Shown one piece after another: positions 9,406 through 17,724 of a DNA stretch of 64,000 bases. A model generated the notes under the pieces. That model did not search any database and was not told the origin of the DNA. It was given only the letters and a program-made list of their open reading frames with translations. Positions within the stretch are counted from its first letter, which is position 1. Each line of letters opens with the position of its first letter. Position numbers and translations under genes: made by a program. Location of the stretch: NCBI GenBank assembly GCA_964626565.1, contig CAZVFX010000010.1, positions 1 to 64,000 of the forward strand, given 5' to 3'. The DNA is from CAZVFX01 sp964626565 (GTDB lineage Bacteria > Myxococcota_A > UBA9042 > CAIXZC01).

Positions 9406-9975
9406 ATGAGGAAGGGCGTGGTGGCGGTTGTCTCTCTGATAGTGGCACTGGGCTCTTTCGGAGCCATGGCTCAGGGCTTCGAAACTCGGCAGGACAAGCA
9501 CGACAAAGTGGTGAAGCTGCTCATGAAGAAGGAGCGGCCCACTGAAGTTCAGATACGGGCCATATCCCACGACGTGGATTCGGTGCTTGCGGACATAATC
9601 AACGACCGCGACATCGATTCCCTGACTCGGACCAGAGCCGTTTCCTGCCTCGGGTTTTTCCAGAACAAACGGGCGACACAACTGCTGCGCTCCATCATAA
9701 CCGATCCGGCCTGGCAGAAGCCTTTTCGGCAGGCCGCGCTGGTTGCCGTCGCCAGCTCCATGGGTGTGGAGGCTTTGGACGTACTGAAGGAGTTTACCCG
9801 GGACCCTGACGCTGAGATCCGTCTGGCGTGTGTCCAGGGGTTGGAAGTGATGGGAGGAGGGCAGGCGCTGACGCTGTTGAAAGACCTTCAACTTCGGGAG
9901 CGTGAGCCTGCCGTGATCGAGGCCATTGACAGGGCGATCCGGAAACTGTCTCGGAGCCCATTGGAGGTGCATTGA
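9406..9975 (+). CDS. Exported HEAT-repeat-like protein
   Basis: 189 aa. The N-terminus MRKGVVAVVSLIVALGSFG followed by AMAQG is a Sec signal peptide with an AMA-type cleavage site. The rest is alpha-helical with spaced Leu/Ala/Asp positions of the HEAT/PBS-lyase type (TRAVSCLGFF, RQAALVAVASSMGVEALDVL, AEIRLACVQGLEVMGG), about four repeats covering residues 55-185. Such repeats are protein-binding scaffolds; no enzymatic motif is visible. It is the first gene of the operon and dapA begins two bases after its stop. The link to lysine biosynthesis may be only transcriptional. Confidence 0.75.
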   Translation: MRKGVVAVVSLIVALGSFGAMAQGFETRQDKHDKVVKLLMKKERPTEVQIRAISHDVDSVLADIINDRDIDSLTRTRAVSCLGFFQNKRATQLLRSIITDPAWQKPFRQAALVAVASSMGVEALDVLKEFTRDPDAEIRLACVQGLEVMGGGQALTLLKDLQLREREPAVIEAIDRAIRKLSRSPLEVH

Positions 9976-9977
9976 GC

Positions 9978-10847
9978 ATGTTTGCCGGAACCTATCCCGC
10001 GATCCCCACCCCTTTCCGAGGAGGGAAAGTGGACGAGGAAGCATGCCGCCGGCTGGTGGCGTGGGTGGTGGACAACGGCGTCGAGGGAATTGTCGCTTGC
10101 GGCACAACCGGTGAGGCGCCGACGCTGAGTGCGGACGAATGGGCGAGGGTCATCGAGATCTGCCTGGAAGGCTCGGGCGGGCTCCCGGTCATCGCCGGCA
10201 CCGGCTCCAACAGCACTGCAGGAACGGTAGCCAGAACAGAAGCTGCAGAGCAGTTGGGTGCGGCTGCGGCCCTGGTGGTGGTGCCCTACTACAACAAGCC
10301 TACCCAGGAAGGGATGAAGCAGCATTTCCGAACGGTGGCGGCGCAAGGCGGCTTGCCCGTCGTGCTATACAACGTTCCTTCCCGTACCGGTGTGAACATG
10401 TCCCCTGAAACCGTCGTGGAGCTCTCCTCGGAAGAGGGGATTGTCGCGGTCAAGGAGGCCTCTGGTTCACTGGACGCGGCCTCGGCCATCCTGGCGGGCG
10501 CCGAACCCGGTTTCACCGTGCTGAGCGGCGATGATTCGCTCAGCCTCCCCCTGTATTCTCTGGGTGGCCACGGCGCAATCTCCACCACCGCTGCAGTGGC
10601 GCCCCGGCAGATGTCGGACCTGTATCGGGCGTTTGCGGCCAAGGACCCCGAGACGGCTCGCAAGCTGCATTTCGATTTGTTTGATCTGTTCGGCGCACTG
10701 TTTTCAGAAACCAACCCCCAACCTGCCAAGTACGCATTGAGCCGGCTGGGCATCATCGCCAACGAGTTGCGGCTGCCCATGGTGCCCGTCACGCCGGAGA
10801 CGGAAGGTCTGGTGGATCAGGCCCTCGCCAACCTGGGGTTGTTATGA
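9978..10847 (+). CDS. dapA: 4-hydroxy-tetrahydrodipicolinate synthase
   Basis: 289 aa, usual length. Condenses pyruvate with aspartate semialdehyde, the first committed step of lysine and diaminopimelate synthesis in the cytoplasm. Visible family features: GTTGEAPTL near residue 45, the VVLYNVPSRTG segment with the proton-relay Tyr near 133, and the Schiff-base Lys in VAVKEASG near 161. The ATG at 9978 is preferred over the in-frame TTG two codons earlier, because GGAGG at 9963-9967 is well spaced from it. The stop overlaps the dapB start as ATGA, so the two steps of the pathway are translationally coupled. Confidence 0.95.
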   Translation: MFAGTYPAIPTPFRGGKVDEEACRRLVAWVVDNGVEGIVACGTTGEAPTLSADEWARVIEICLEGSGGLPVIAGTGSNSTAGTVARTEAAEQLGAAAALVVVPYYNKPTQEGMKQHFRTVAAQGGLPVVLYNVPSRTGVNMSPETVVELSSEEGIVAVKEASGSLDAASAILAGAEPGFTVLSGDDSLSLPLYSLGGHGAISTTAAVAPRQMSDLYRAFAAKDPETARKLHFDLFDLFGALFSETNPQPAKYALSRLGIIANELRLPMVPVTPETEGLVDQALANLGLL

Positions 10848-11614
10848 ACGTCACCGTAAACGGTGCTTTAGGCCGCATGGGCCGAGAAGTGATCGTCCAG
10901 GTTCTGGAAGCCGAAGGACTGGACATCGTATCGCTGTGGGAATCGCCCAGCCATCCGGGAGTGGGAAATGTGGAGCCCCTTACCGGGCTGTCGGTGCTAC
11001 CCCAATGGGAAGGGCCGATAGGGACGGTGATAATCGATTTCTCAGTGCGGGAGGGGCTGGCTTCGCTGCTGGCAGGAGCCGGTGATAACGTCTTTGCACT
11101 GGTTTCGGGCACAACCGGGCTTACCGAAGACGATGGCAAAGCGCTTGCGACTCTCTCCGAGCGGGCTCCGGTTTTTCACGCGGCCAACATGAGCGTGGGT
11201 ATCCACATCCTGCGCAATCTTGCAGCCCGAGCTGCTCAAATGACCCGCGGCAAGTGGGACATGGAGATAGTTGAAATGCACCACAACCGCAAGGAGGACG
11301 CCCCTTCGGGAACTGCTCTGGCCTTGGCGGAAACGCTGGCGGGAGCTGTGGACGTCGAATTGACGCAGGTGGCGGGAAGAGACGGCCTCATCGGCCCTCG
11401 CAAGCGGGGCGAACTGGGGGTGCTCGCGTTGAGAGGGGGTGACGTGGTGGGAGAGCACGATGTAATATTCGCCGGCCCCGGCGAGGTGCTGAGACTGAGA
11501 CACCAGGCGTTGTCCCGGGCCGTCTTTGCCGCGGGCGCCTGCGCCGCGGCCGAATGGGTCGTCGGGCAGCCGCCCGGACTTTACTCCATGAACGATCTGA
11601 TTCCGGTAGAATAA
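10844..11614 (+). CDS. dapB: 4-hydroxy-tetrahydrodipicolinate reductase
   Basis: 256 aa. Reduces the DapA product with NAD(P)H to tetrahydrodipicolinate. The dinucleotide-binding motif NGALGRMG is at residues 6-13. The signature segment with catalytic His pair and Lys is HHNRKEDAPSGTA near residue 146. A C-terminal GEVLRLRHQALSR segment matches the family. It overlaps dapA by four bases and nadC by one, continuing the tightly packed operon. Confidence 0.95.
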   Translation: MNVTVNGALGRMGREVIVQVLEAEGLDIVSLWESPSHPGVGNVEPLTGLSVLPQWEGPIGTVIIDFSVREGLASLLAGAGDNVFALVSGTTGLTEDDGKALATLSERAPVFHAANMSVGIHILRNLAARAAQMTRGKWDMEIVEMHHNRKEDAPSGTALALAETLAGAVDVELTQVAGRDGLIGPRKRGELGVLALRGGDVVGEHDVIFAGPGEVLRLRHQALSRAVFAAGACAAAEWVVGQPPGLYSMNDLIPVE

Positions 11615-12465
11615 TGGACAGCCTCGACTGGGCACAAATCGACCGCCTGATCGAGTGGGCGCTCGCCGAAGATGTCGGAGACGGCGATATCACCTCCCTC
11701 ACCACCGTTCCCAACGACGCGAAGGCTACTGGCCAGATAGTCGCGAAGAAGGGGTGCGTGGCCGCGGGGATGTTCCTGGTTGAACGAGTCTATGCGGCAA
11801 TGGGCGGCGATGTCGAAGTGGAGCTGCTTTGCGGGGAAGGGGTGAAAGTCACCGCGGGTACTCCCCTCTGCCGGCTGGCCGGTCACTACCGAACCATACT
11901 GGCCGGTGAGCGCACCGTGCTCAACTTCATCCAACGCACCTGTGGTGTCGCCACCCTGACATCACGGTTCGTCAAGGCCGTTGCCGGCACCGGGTGCACA
12001 ATCTACGATACGCGAAAGACCTGCCCCGGCTTTCGCAGCCTCGACAAGTATGCGGTGCGCGCGGGCGGCGGCGCCAACCACCGCATGGGGTTGTACGACG
12101 CGATTCTCATCAAGGAGAACCACGTCGCCGCGGCCGGCTCCGTGGCAGCGGCAATCGAGAGGGCGCGGGAAAGCGGCGGTGGTGTGCCGCTCCATGTTGA
12201 AGTACGCAACTTCGAGGAACTGGTCCTGGCTGTTGAGTACGGAGCCGATGTAGTCCTGTTGGACAACATGAGCCGCCCCGCGGTCGCCAAAGCGGTGGCG
12301 CTGGTAGGCGACAGGGTGGCGTTGGAGGTGTCCGGCGGAGTTACGGTCGGCACGGTCAAGGGGTTGGCCCAAACCGGCGTTCCCCGTATTTCCGTCGGGG
12401 CTCTGACTCACTCCGCCCCGGCTGCAGATCTGTCGATGCTCATCATACCGGCGAGGAAGCAATGA
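11614..12465 (+). CDS. nadC: Nicotinate-nucleotide pyrophosphorylase (carboxylating)
   Basis: 283 aa. Converts quinolinate and PRPP to nicotinate mononucleotide in de novo NAD synthesis. Conserved segments: LAEDVGDGDITS near the N-terminus; NFIQRTCGVAT; the substrate-binding TRKTCPGFRSLDKYAV and GGGANHRMGLYD; ILIKENH; and the late VSGGVTVGTVK and ISVGALTHS strands. The ATG at 11614 shares a base with the dapB stop; a more upstream in-frame ATG would lie well inside dapB and adds no family sequence. The gene overlaps birA by four bases. No nadA or nadB is nearby. Confidence 0.95.
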   Translation: MDSLDWAQIDRLIEWALAEDVGDGDITSLTTVPNDAKATGQIVAKKGCVAAGMFLVERVYAAMGGDVEVELLCGEGVKVTAGTPLCRLAGHYRTILAGERTVLNFIQRTCGVATLTSRFVKAVAGTGCTIYDTRKTCPGFRSLDKYAVRAGGGANHRMGLYDAILIKENHVAAAGSVAAAIERARESGGGVPLHVEVRNFEELVLAVEYGADVVLLDNMSRPAVAKAVALVGDRVALEVSGGVTVGTVKGLAQTGVPRISVGALTHSAPAADLSMLIIPARKQ

Positions 12466-13253
12466 CCCGAGAAACCATCAATGCGGAAGCTGTCACCGAG
12501 GCCATGAGCAGTGTTGCCCGGGCTCGATTTATAAACCTCGTGGTGACGGGCGAATTGGCTTCTACCAATGACCTGGCGTTCGAACTCACCCCCAGGCTCG
12601 ATCCCCGGGGCGCGGCGTTTATAGCCTCTGCACAAACCGGTGGGCGAGGACGTTTCGGAAGGGAGTGGTCTTCTCCGGAAGGCAATCTTTATCTCTCTGT
12701 TTCCAGGCCCTTGGGCGAGGAGGTGGAGAAGGCTGGTATCGTCTCCCTGCTGGCCGGCCTGGCCCTGGCTCGTGCCGTGGAAGGCCAAACAGGGGTCAAA
12801 CCCGATGTCAAATGGCCCAATGACCTGCAGGTCAAGGGCAAGAAGCTGGCGGGGATTTTGGTGGAGGCTCGAGGGGAACTGCAGGTGGTGGGTCTCGGAC
12901 TCAATGTCAACACCACGGTGGACCAACTGTCACCCGACGTCGCCGACATCGCGACGACTTTGCTCGCGGAAACCGGCCGTCGTTTCGTCATCGAGGAACT
13001 GGCCGCGGCTTTTCTCTCTGAGTTTGCCGCGCTGGAGTCGAAATTCGAGGCGGACCCGCAGTTGCCGGTGGACGAGTACATGGAGTACTTTCCGTTCGTC
13101 GGCTCTGAAGTGGACATAGCCTTTCCGAACCGGTCGGTTACGGGTAAGGTGAAGAGTGTGGCGGAAGATGGAGCCTTGATCATTTCTACCGCCGGCGACC
13201 CGGAACTGCGTGTCAGTTCGGGAGAGGTGAAGAATGTCAGACGTACACGGTAG
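12462..13253 (+). CDS. birA: Biotin--protein ligase, without repressor domain
   Basis: 263 aa. Activates biotin with ATP and transfers it to the carrier lysine of biotin carboxylases. ASTNDLAFE begins the catalytic domain, followed by the adenylate-loop signature GGRGRFGREW (residues ~64-73), VKWPNDLQVKGKKLAGIL and a GLGLNVN segment. A small C-terminal SH3-like domain ends LRVSSGEVKNV. There is no N-terminal winged helix, so this is the monofunctional class I type and probably does not repress biotin genes. It overlaps nadC by four bases and coaX by twenty. Confidence 0.93.
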   Translation: MTRETINAEAVTEAMSSVARARFINLVVTGELASTNDLAFELTPRLDPRGAAFIASAQTGGRGRFGREWSSPEGNLYLSVSRPLGEEVEKAGIVSLLAGLALARAVEGQTGVKPDVKWPNDLQVKGKKLAGILVEARGELQVVGLGLNVNTTVDQLSPDVADIATTLLAETGRRFVIEELAAAFLSEFAALESKFEADPQLPVDEYMEYFPFVGSEVDIAFPNRSVTGKVKSVAEDGALIISTAGDPELRVSSGEVKNVRRTR

Positions 13254-14025
13254 CCCCTTGCTGCTGGTCATCGATGTTGGCAACACCAACACGGTGTTCG
13301 GCCTCTATGAAGAGTGCTCGCTGGTCGCCGATTTTCGAGTCGAGACCCGGCGCAATCGTACCGGGGATGAGTACTACACGCTGCTCGAGCCGCTCATCAG
13401 GCGAAGCGGCTACGTGTTGGGGGATGTCAAGGCGATAGTGGTATCGTCGGTGGTTCCCCGCTCGGTTTATCCGTTGTCCAGAATGTCCCGGGCGATAACG
13501 GGCGAGGATCCGGTGACGGTAGACCACGCTATGGATGTGGGGCTCAAGCTCAAGTATCATCGTCCGGAGGAGATGGGGGCGGACCGCCTGGTCAACGCGG
13601 CTACAGCTTATCGCAGGTTCGGCGGCTGTGTCGTAGTAGACTTCGGGACCGCGACAACGTTCGATGTGGTGAGCAGTGAAGGCGTGTACCTGGGCGGGTG
13701 CATCACCCCCGGTGTTTCCATCAGCATGGACGCTCTGTTCGCGTATGCGTCGAGGCTGCCCACGGTGGAGGTTTCGAGGCCTGAGCGGGCTATCGGGCGC
13801 AGCACCGAAGAGGCGATGCAGTCGGGGGTCTACTTCGGTTATGTGGCCATGGTGGATGGCCTGGTTGAGCGGTTGAGGAATGAAGCCGGGATGATAGGAG
13901 AGGTGGTGGCTACCGGTGGGCTGGCCAAGCTTATTGCCCGGGACAGCAGCACCATCAGCAAGGTGGAGCCCAACTTGACTCTGGAAGGGCTAGCCATGCT
14001 CTACGGGGACCTGCACGGAAGATGA
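13234..14025 (+). CDS. coaX: Type III pantothenate kinase
   Basis: 263 aa. Phosphorylates pantothenate, the first step to coenzyme A. The ASKHA-fold phosphate motif LLVIDVGNTNTVFGLYE lies at residues ~9-25. The second conserved segment MGADRLVNAATAYR carries the pantothenate-binding Asp-Arg, and VVVDFGTATTFDVV is the third. GGCITPGVSISMDAL and VVATGGLAKL complete the family pattern. The start lies inside the birA 3' end, showing operon compaction; the stop overlaps the next start as ATGA. Confidence 0.95.
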   Translation: MSDVHGSPLLLVIDVGNTNTVFGLYEECSLVADFRVETRRNRTGDEYYTLLEPLIRRSGYVLGDVKAIVVSSVVPRSVYPLSRMSRAITGEDPVTVDHAMDVGLKLKYHRPEEMGADRLVNAATAYRRFGGCVVVDFGTATTFDVVSSEGVYLGGCITPGVSISMDALFAYASRLPTVEVSRPERAIGRSTEEAMQSGVYFGYVAMVDGLVERLRNEAGMIGEVVATGGLAKLIARDSSTISKVEPNLTLEGLAMLYGDLHGR

Positions 14026-14819
14026 AGAAGAACGAACTGACCGACGTTCTAAAGGAATCGGCCGAATTGGCTCGAGATGTCGGGCAGGTCTTGAAGGAGT
14101 TGTCTCGGCGGGGAGTTGCGGGCGTGACCGCGGCCCCGCACGTGGAAAGCGAAGAGCCTGTGGAGCCGGAACCTGCCGAACCGGGCGGGGGACTGGAGGT
14201 CGTAGTCCCGCCCCGGGATCTGGGCAAGGAGGCGAGGCTGGCGCACTTGGAGAAGCAGGCGCTGGCATGCCGCCGGTGCCGCCTGGCTACAGGGCGCAAG
14301 AACGTTGCGTTCGGAACGGGCAACGCCAACGCCAGGGTGATGCTCATCGGGGAAGGCCCCGGCGCCGAAGAGGACCGTACCGGAATACCGTTCGTGGGAA
14401 GGGCCGGCCAGCTTCTGAACCGCATGCTCGCCAGCATCGGATTGAGGCGGGAGGATGTCTACATCGCCAACATCGTCAAGTGCCGGCCGCCGGGAAACCG
14501 GGATCCCTTGCCCGAGGAGGTGGCCGCGTGCCGTCCCTACCTCGAAGCGCAATTCGACACCATCGCACCTACGGCTGTGGTAAGCCTGGGGCGACCGTCC
14601 GCGCAGTCGCTTCTAAACGTCAAGACGTCGCTCTCCCGCCTACGGAGTTCCCTGCACAAATTCCGGGACACCGACCTTATCGTCACCTATCACCCGGCCT
14701 TCCTGCTACGCAACCCGGTAAAGAAAAGGGAGTCCTGGGCCGACTTGATGTTGCTGGTGGATCTGCTGCTGAAGAAGAAGATCATTCCCGACCTTCCGGA
14801 CGCGTGGTGGAGAAGATGA
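14022..14819 (+). CDS. Uracil-DNA glycosylase, family 4 (Fe-S type)
   Basis: 265 aa. Removes uracil from DNA. Residues 1-~75 are a variable acidic extension; this sort of N-terminal extension is common in bacterial family 4 proteins. The catalytic domain has the CRRCRLATGR motif with the first two Fe-S cysteines, the active-site loop GEGPGAEEDRTGIPFVGRAG, then NIVKCRPPGNR and the CRPYLEAQ cysteine that complete four cluster ligands. The His motif TYHPAFLLRNP follows. It is coupled to coaX and to the downstream lipoprotein by four-base overlaps. Confidence 0.92.
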   Translation: MKKNELTDVLKESAELARDVGQVLKELSRRGVAGVTAAPHVESEEPVEPEPAEPGGGLEVVVPPRDLGKEARLAHLEKQALACRRCRLATGRKNVAFGTGNANARVMLIGEGPGAEEDRTGIPFVGRAGQLLNRMLASIGLRREDVYIANIVKCRPPGNRDPLPEEVAACRPYLEAQFDTIAPTAVVSLGRPSAQSLLNVKTSLSRLRSSLHKFRDTDLIVTYHPAFLLRNPVKKRESWADLMLLVDLLLKKKIIPDLPDAWWRR

Positions 14820-15346
14820 ACTATCGTGCCAGGTCTCAAGTTCCAGTTGTCATCCTGAGCAACGTCGAAGGATCCCGCCTTGTCCTCCTCCTTATGTGCG
14901 CGTGCCTGTGCATGTGCGGGTGTGGCAAGGAAGAGGTAGCTCCTGCCCCTGTGAAGAAGGCAGAGAAAAAGGCGGAAAAGGAGGCGGAAGAACCGGCGAA
15001 TGAGGAGTGCAACCCCGGCAAGACGCAAACCGGGCCAGGTTGCGACATGGATGGTATCATCGCCACGGTAAGAGCGATCACCGGGCCGGCCGGAAAAGTG
15101 CAAGAGTGTTATCGCAGTCATTTCAAGAAGCCGCGGGAAGGCAAGGTGGCGGTGCGGTTTTCACTGACTCCGGAAGGGATGGGTGAGGCGTTCCAGGTGA
15201 TTCGGGATGACCTCGGCAAACCGGCCTTTGCTTCCTGTTTGACCGCGGCCCTGGGCACCCTGTCATATCCACCTCCGGGAGACGTTCCTTGTCAGGTTGT
15301 CTATCCCTTCACCTTCTACCCTGAGGCAGTTCATGAGCCCCGTTAG
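14816..15346 (+). CDS. AgmX/PglI C-terminal domain lipoprotein with a repeat-derived N-terminus
   Basis: 176 aa. A hydrophobic run with several cysteines (LVLLLMCACLCMCGCGK) near residues 25-42 looks like an atypical lipoprotein signal, then comes a Lys/Glu/Ala linker and a domain beginning CYRSHFKKPREGKVAVRF and ending near FASCLTAALGTLSYPPPG. That pattern fits the AgmX/PglI C-terminal (TonB-C-like) domain known from myxobacterial motility proteins. The ATG at 14816 overlaps the glycosylase stop. The first ~20 residues are encoded partly by a dispersed repeat at 14848-14875, so the n-region is unusual. Role in motility or envelope is inferred only from the domain. Confidence 0.7.
   Translation: MNYRARSQVPVVILSNVEGSRLVLLLMCACLCMCGCGKEEVAPAPVKKAEKKAEKEAEEPANEECNPGKTQTGPGCDMDGIIATVRAITGPAGKVQECYRSHFKKPREGKVAVRFSLTPEGMGEAFQVIRDDLGKPAFASCLTAALGTLSYPPPGDVPCQVVYPFTFYPEAVHEPR
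14848..14875 (+). repeat. Dispersed intergenic-type repeat inside a coding N-terminus
   Basis: The 28 bases start TGTCATCCTGAGCAACG and continue TCGAAGGATCC. The word TGTCATCCTGAGC...TCGAAGGATC is a recurrent extragenic sequence in many bacterial genomes. Here it reads VILSNVEGS within the lipoprotein signal region. Confidence 0.6.
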
Positions 15347-15998
15347 CAAATTCGACCTCATAGCCTTTGACGTGGACGGAACTCTCGTCGACGATACAGT
15401 CTTCGTGTGGAAGACCCTGCACGACTATTTCGGCAGCGACACCATGGCGGTGGATAAGGCGTTCGAAATGTACATGGGCGGGAGACTCTCCTATCGTCAG
15501 TGGTTCGAGCACGACATCAAGCTGTTTCGGGAGAAGGGTGCCACCCGGACCGTGATTCTGGACGCGATCAAGAACATGAAGTTGTTCAAGGGTGCGCAAG
15601 AGACCCTGGAGACACTGGGAAAGACCGGGGCGAGGCTAATTATCATCTCCGGGTCGCTGAACCTGGTGGTGGAGAAGTTCGGTCTGGACGACTATTTTCA
15701 CGAGATCTACCTGAACCACCTTGAGTTTGCCGAAGACGGCGAATTGATTGGCGGCGTGGCCACCCCCTACGATGTATGGGACAAGGCAACCGGTCTTAGA
15801 GACGTCGCGTCTCGGCACAATATCCCCATGTCCAGCACCGCGTTCATCGGCGACAATTTTAACGATATTGCGGTGGCCAAAGCCGCAGGATTTTCCATCG
15901 CGTTCAACTGCAAATCCGACGAACTCGCCGAATCCGCCAACGTAGTTGTCGAAGAAAAGGACCTAAGGGCCATCCTCCCCCATCTGCTGGCTGACTAA
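15333..15998 (+). CDS. HAD-family phosphatase, phosphoserine phosphatase-like
   Basis: 221 aa from the ATG at 15333. HAD motif I is FDVDGTLVDD (nucleophile Asp near residue 9), motif II IIISGS (Ser), and the late motif FIGDNFNDIAVAKAAG binds Mg. A helical cap lies between motifs I and II. The arrangement matches SerB-like and PSP-like HAD subfamilies, which remove phosphate from small phosphometabolites; the substrate cannot be named. The start overlaps the preceding gene by 14 bases, so this is probably the last gene of the dapA operon. Confidence 0.8.
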   Translation: MSPVSKFDLIAFDVDGTLVDDTVFVWKTLHDYFGSDTMAVDKAFEMYMGGRLSYRQWFEHDIKLFREKGATRTVILDAIKNMKLFKGAQETLETLGKTGARLIIISGSLNLVVEKFGLDDYFHEIYLNHLEFAEDGELIGGVATPYDVWDKATGLRDVASRHNIPMSSTAFIGDNFNDIAVAKAAGFSIAFNCKSDELAESANVVVEEKDLRAILPHLLAD

Positions 15999-16135
15999 TT
16001 TGTTTGGGGATTCTTTGGAGTGAAAATCCCGGAGGGGATGGGGTTTTCCAAAACCGTTTTGGGTGTGGTCAGTTCGACCGAGTGGTCCGGGTTGACCCCA
16101 CCCCCTCCTTATTGCGCAAAGAAACTCGCGCGTAA
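15999..16135. terminator. Convergent intergenic region with weak hairpins
   Basis: The HAD gene and the caspase gene converge here. At 16042-16055 GGTTTT-CC-AAAACC forms a perfect short stem followed by GTTTTGGG, and GGGATT/AATCCC (16009-16030) can pair upstream of it. These might act as a weak bidirectional terminator; neither is GC-rich with a clean T-tract. Confidence 0.3.
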
Positions 16136-17719
16136 TCAAAGCCTCATGAGTGCGGTGAGGAACACTTCGGAAAACCCGAGATGATGCTCCGTTCCGTCCT
16201 CTTGAAAGTAAAAATACCCCGTCTTGAACTGCACGGCCAAAGCCACGGAGCGCATGATCTCCTTGCCTACCAGCAGTGAGCCCATGGGGGACACCGTCAG
16301 GTAGTTGTCGTCCATGGGGCCTGCGTCCACCTCCACGGTCCGGGTAACGTACATGAGGGCCACTTCCGGAGTCAGTTCCAGCAGGAATGGTGAATCCAGC
16401 AGGGTGAACGACATTCCCGCCCCTGCCTCCAGCAGGGAGAAATTCTGTGCCATGGGCTGGCCGCCGCCATCCCGGTCGCTGCCGACGCCGCCGCCGATGA
16501 GGATTTCTGCAAACGGGGTGATGCGCTTGCCCAGCAGGTTCCGGACCCGCACCTCGGCGCCTCCCAGCACGCTGGGCAGCAACGAGCGTTCCCGGATGCC
16601 CTGGTCCCAGAAGAACTGGTAGCCTCCTTTGGCCCCCATCTCCACGTAGGGGGCCGCGCCTTTTTCAATGAGGTAGGTGCGGGACACCTCTTCCATTTCG
16701 TCGGCCTCGATAACCTTCTCCTCCCCCGGTTTTACCGAGACCATGGAGCGGTGGAGAGCCACATCGGTACGTTTGAACAGTTCGAAAGTGCCCGGCGGCA
16801 CCGCCAGCACCCGGGTCGCACCCGCACTTTTCGTTACCTCGGCCAGCACTGCGTCCGATGCAGGGGAGTAGAGCAGGAAGTTGCCTTCCAGCGCGGCCGG
16901 CAACACCAGGGTCGCCCGCCCCGTTTCCACGTACGACATGACGATCTGGCCCCGGCCGGTTACCGCGTAGTCGAAAGTCGGGTGCTGTTCCCGGCCGCCC
17001 ATTGCGTAGCTACGCTCCAGCGTGCGGTCGTAGGCATAGCCGTACAGCTCGTAGAGGGAGACTTTGCCGTCGCCCGAAGTGTCCGCGTCGCCCCGCATGC
17101 CGGAAGCCAGGAAGTGGGTGAAAAAGGAGCCTCGCAGTTCGTCGCTCTCCTGGGATTTTTCGTTGGCAGAACTGGATGTGATAATTGCAAAGCCCTTCGC
17201 ATTGCCTTCGCCGGTGAGAGACAGGTCCAGAAGGGGTACGCGCTTGCCGCCCTTGTCCCTGACGATGGCTCCGCTGTGACAAGCGTCAATAATGGCGATG
17301 GTTACGTCAGCTCCGGACTTTTCGAGGAACGTGCGTAGCTCCTTCATGGGAAGGATGGTCTCTCCCAGTTGCAGGCCGGAGTCATCCGCGTGGCCGCTGT
17401 AGTAGATGAACAGTTCGGTGCGGGCCGACTGGAGGCCGGCGACCCGGGCGGTAAGTGTCTTCAGTGCGGATCTGACTGCGTCTGCGTCAGGTGCAGTTAA
17501 CACCACCAGGTCTCCCGGGGCTACCCGGCCCAGGCTGACAAAGAGGTCTGCAATCTTGCCCGCGTCCTTTTCGGCAAAGCGCAGTTGCGTGGTGTGGCCC
17601 GCGCCTTCATTGTGGCCGATAACCAGAGCCAGCCTGACCCTCTCAGTGGGCCCGGCCGAGGCGCTGAACGCGACTGAGAACTGGAGAAGCAGGCCGAGGA
17701 TTATTGTCTTTCGCGTCAC
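16136..17719 (-). CDS. Secreted caspase-family (C14-like) protease with C-terminal barrel-like region
   Basis: 527 aa with a signal peptide (SVAFSASAG). The caspase-fold domain occupies residues ~27-230: LALVIGHNEG first strand, catalytic His110 in FIYYSGHAD, and catalytic Cys147 in IIDACHSG. An EF-hand-like loop DADTSGDGKVSLYEL (211-225) lies near its end. A PEGA-like beta region (~265-345) follows, then ~170 residues of alternating beta sequence ending ALMRL that may form an outer-membrane barrel or surface sandwich. Caspase-like peptidases cleave after basic or acidic residues; specificity is not readable here. It is the last gene of the sigma/DUF4384/caspase operon, starting close after the DUF4384 gene stop. 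Confidence 0.82.
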   Translation of the reverse strand: MTRKTIILGLLLQFSVAFSASAGPTERVRLALVIGHNEGAGHTTQLRFAEKDAGKIADLFVSLGRVAPGDLVVLTAPDADAVRSALKTLTARVAGLQSARTELFIYYSGHADDSGLQLGETILPMKELRTFLEKSGADVTIAIIDACHSGAIVRDKGGKRVPLLDLSLTGEGNAKGFAIITSSSANEKSQESDELRGSFFTHFLASGMRGDADTSGDGKVSLYELYGYAYDRTLERSYAMGGREQHPTFDYAVTGRGQIVMSYVETGRATLVLPAALEGNFLLYSPASDAVLAEVTKSAGATRVLAVPPGTFELFKRTDVALHRSMVSVKPGEEKVIEADEMEEVSRTYLIEKGAAPYVEMGAKGGYQFFWDQGIRERSLLPSVLGGAEVRVRNLLGKRITPFAEILIGGGVGSDRDGGGQPMAQNFSLLEAGAGMSFTLLDSPFLLELTPEVALMYVTRTVEVDAGPMDDNYLTVSPMGSLLVGKEIMRSVALAVQFKTGYFYFQEDGTEHHLGFSEVFLTALMRL

Positions 17720-17724
17720 AGATA

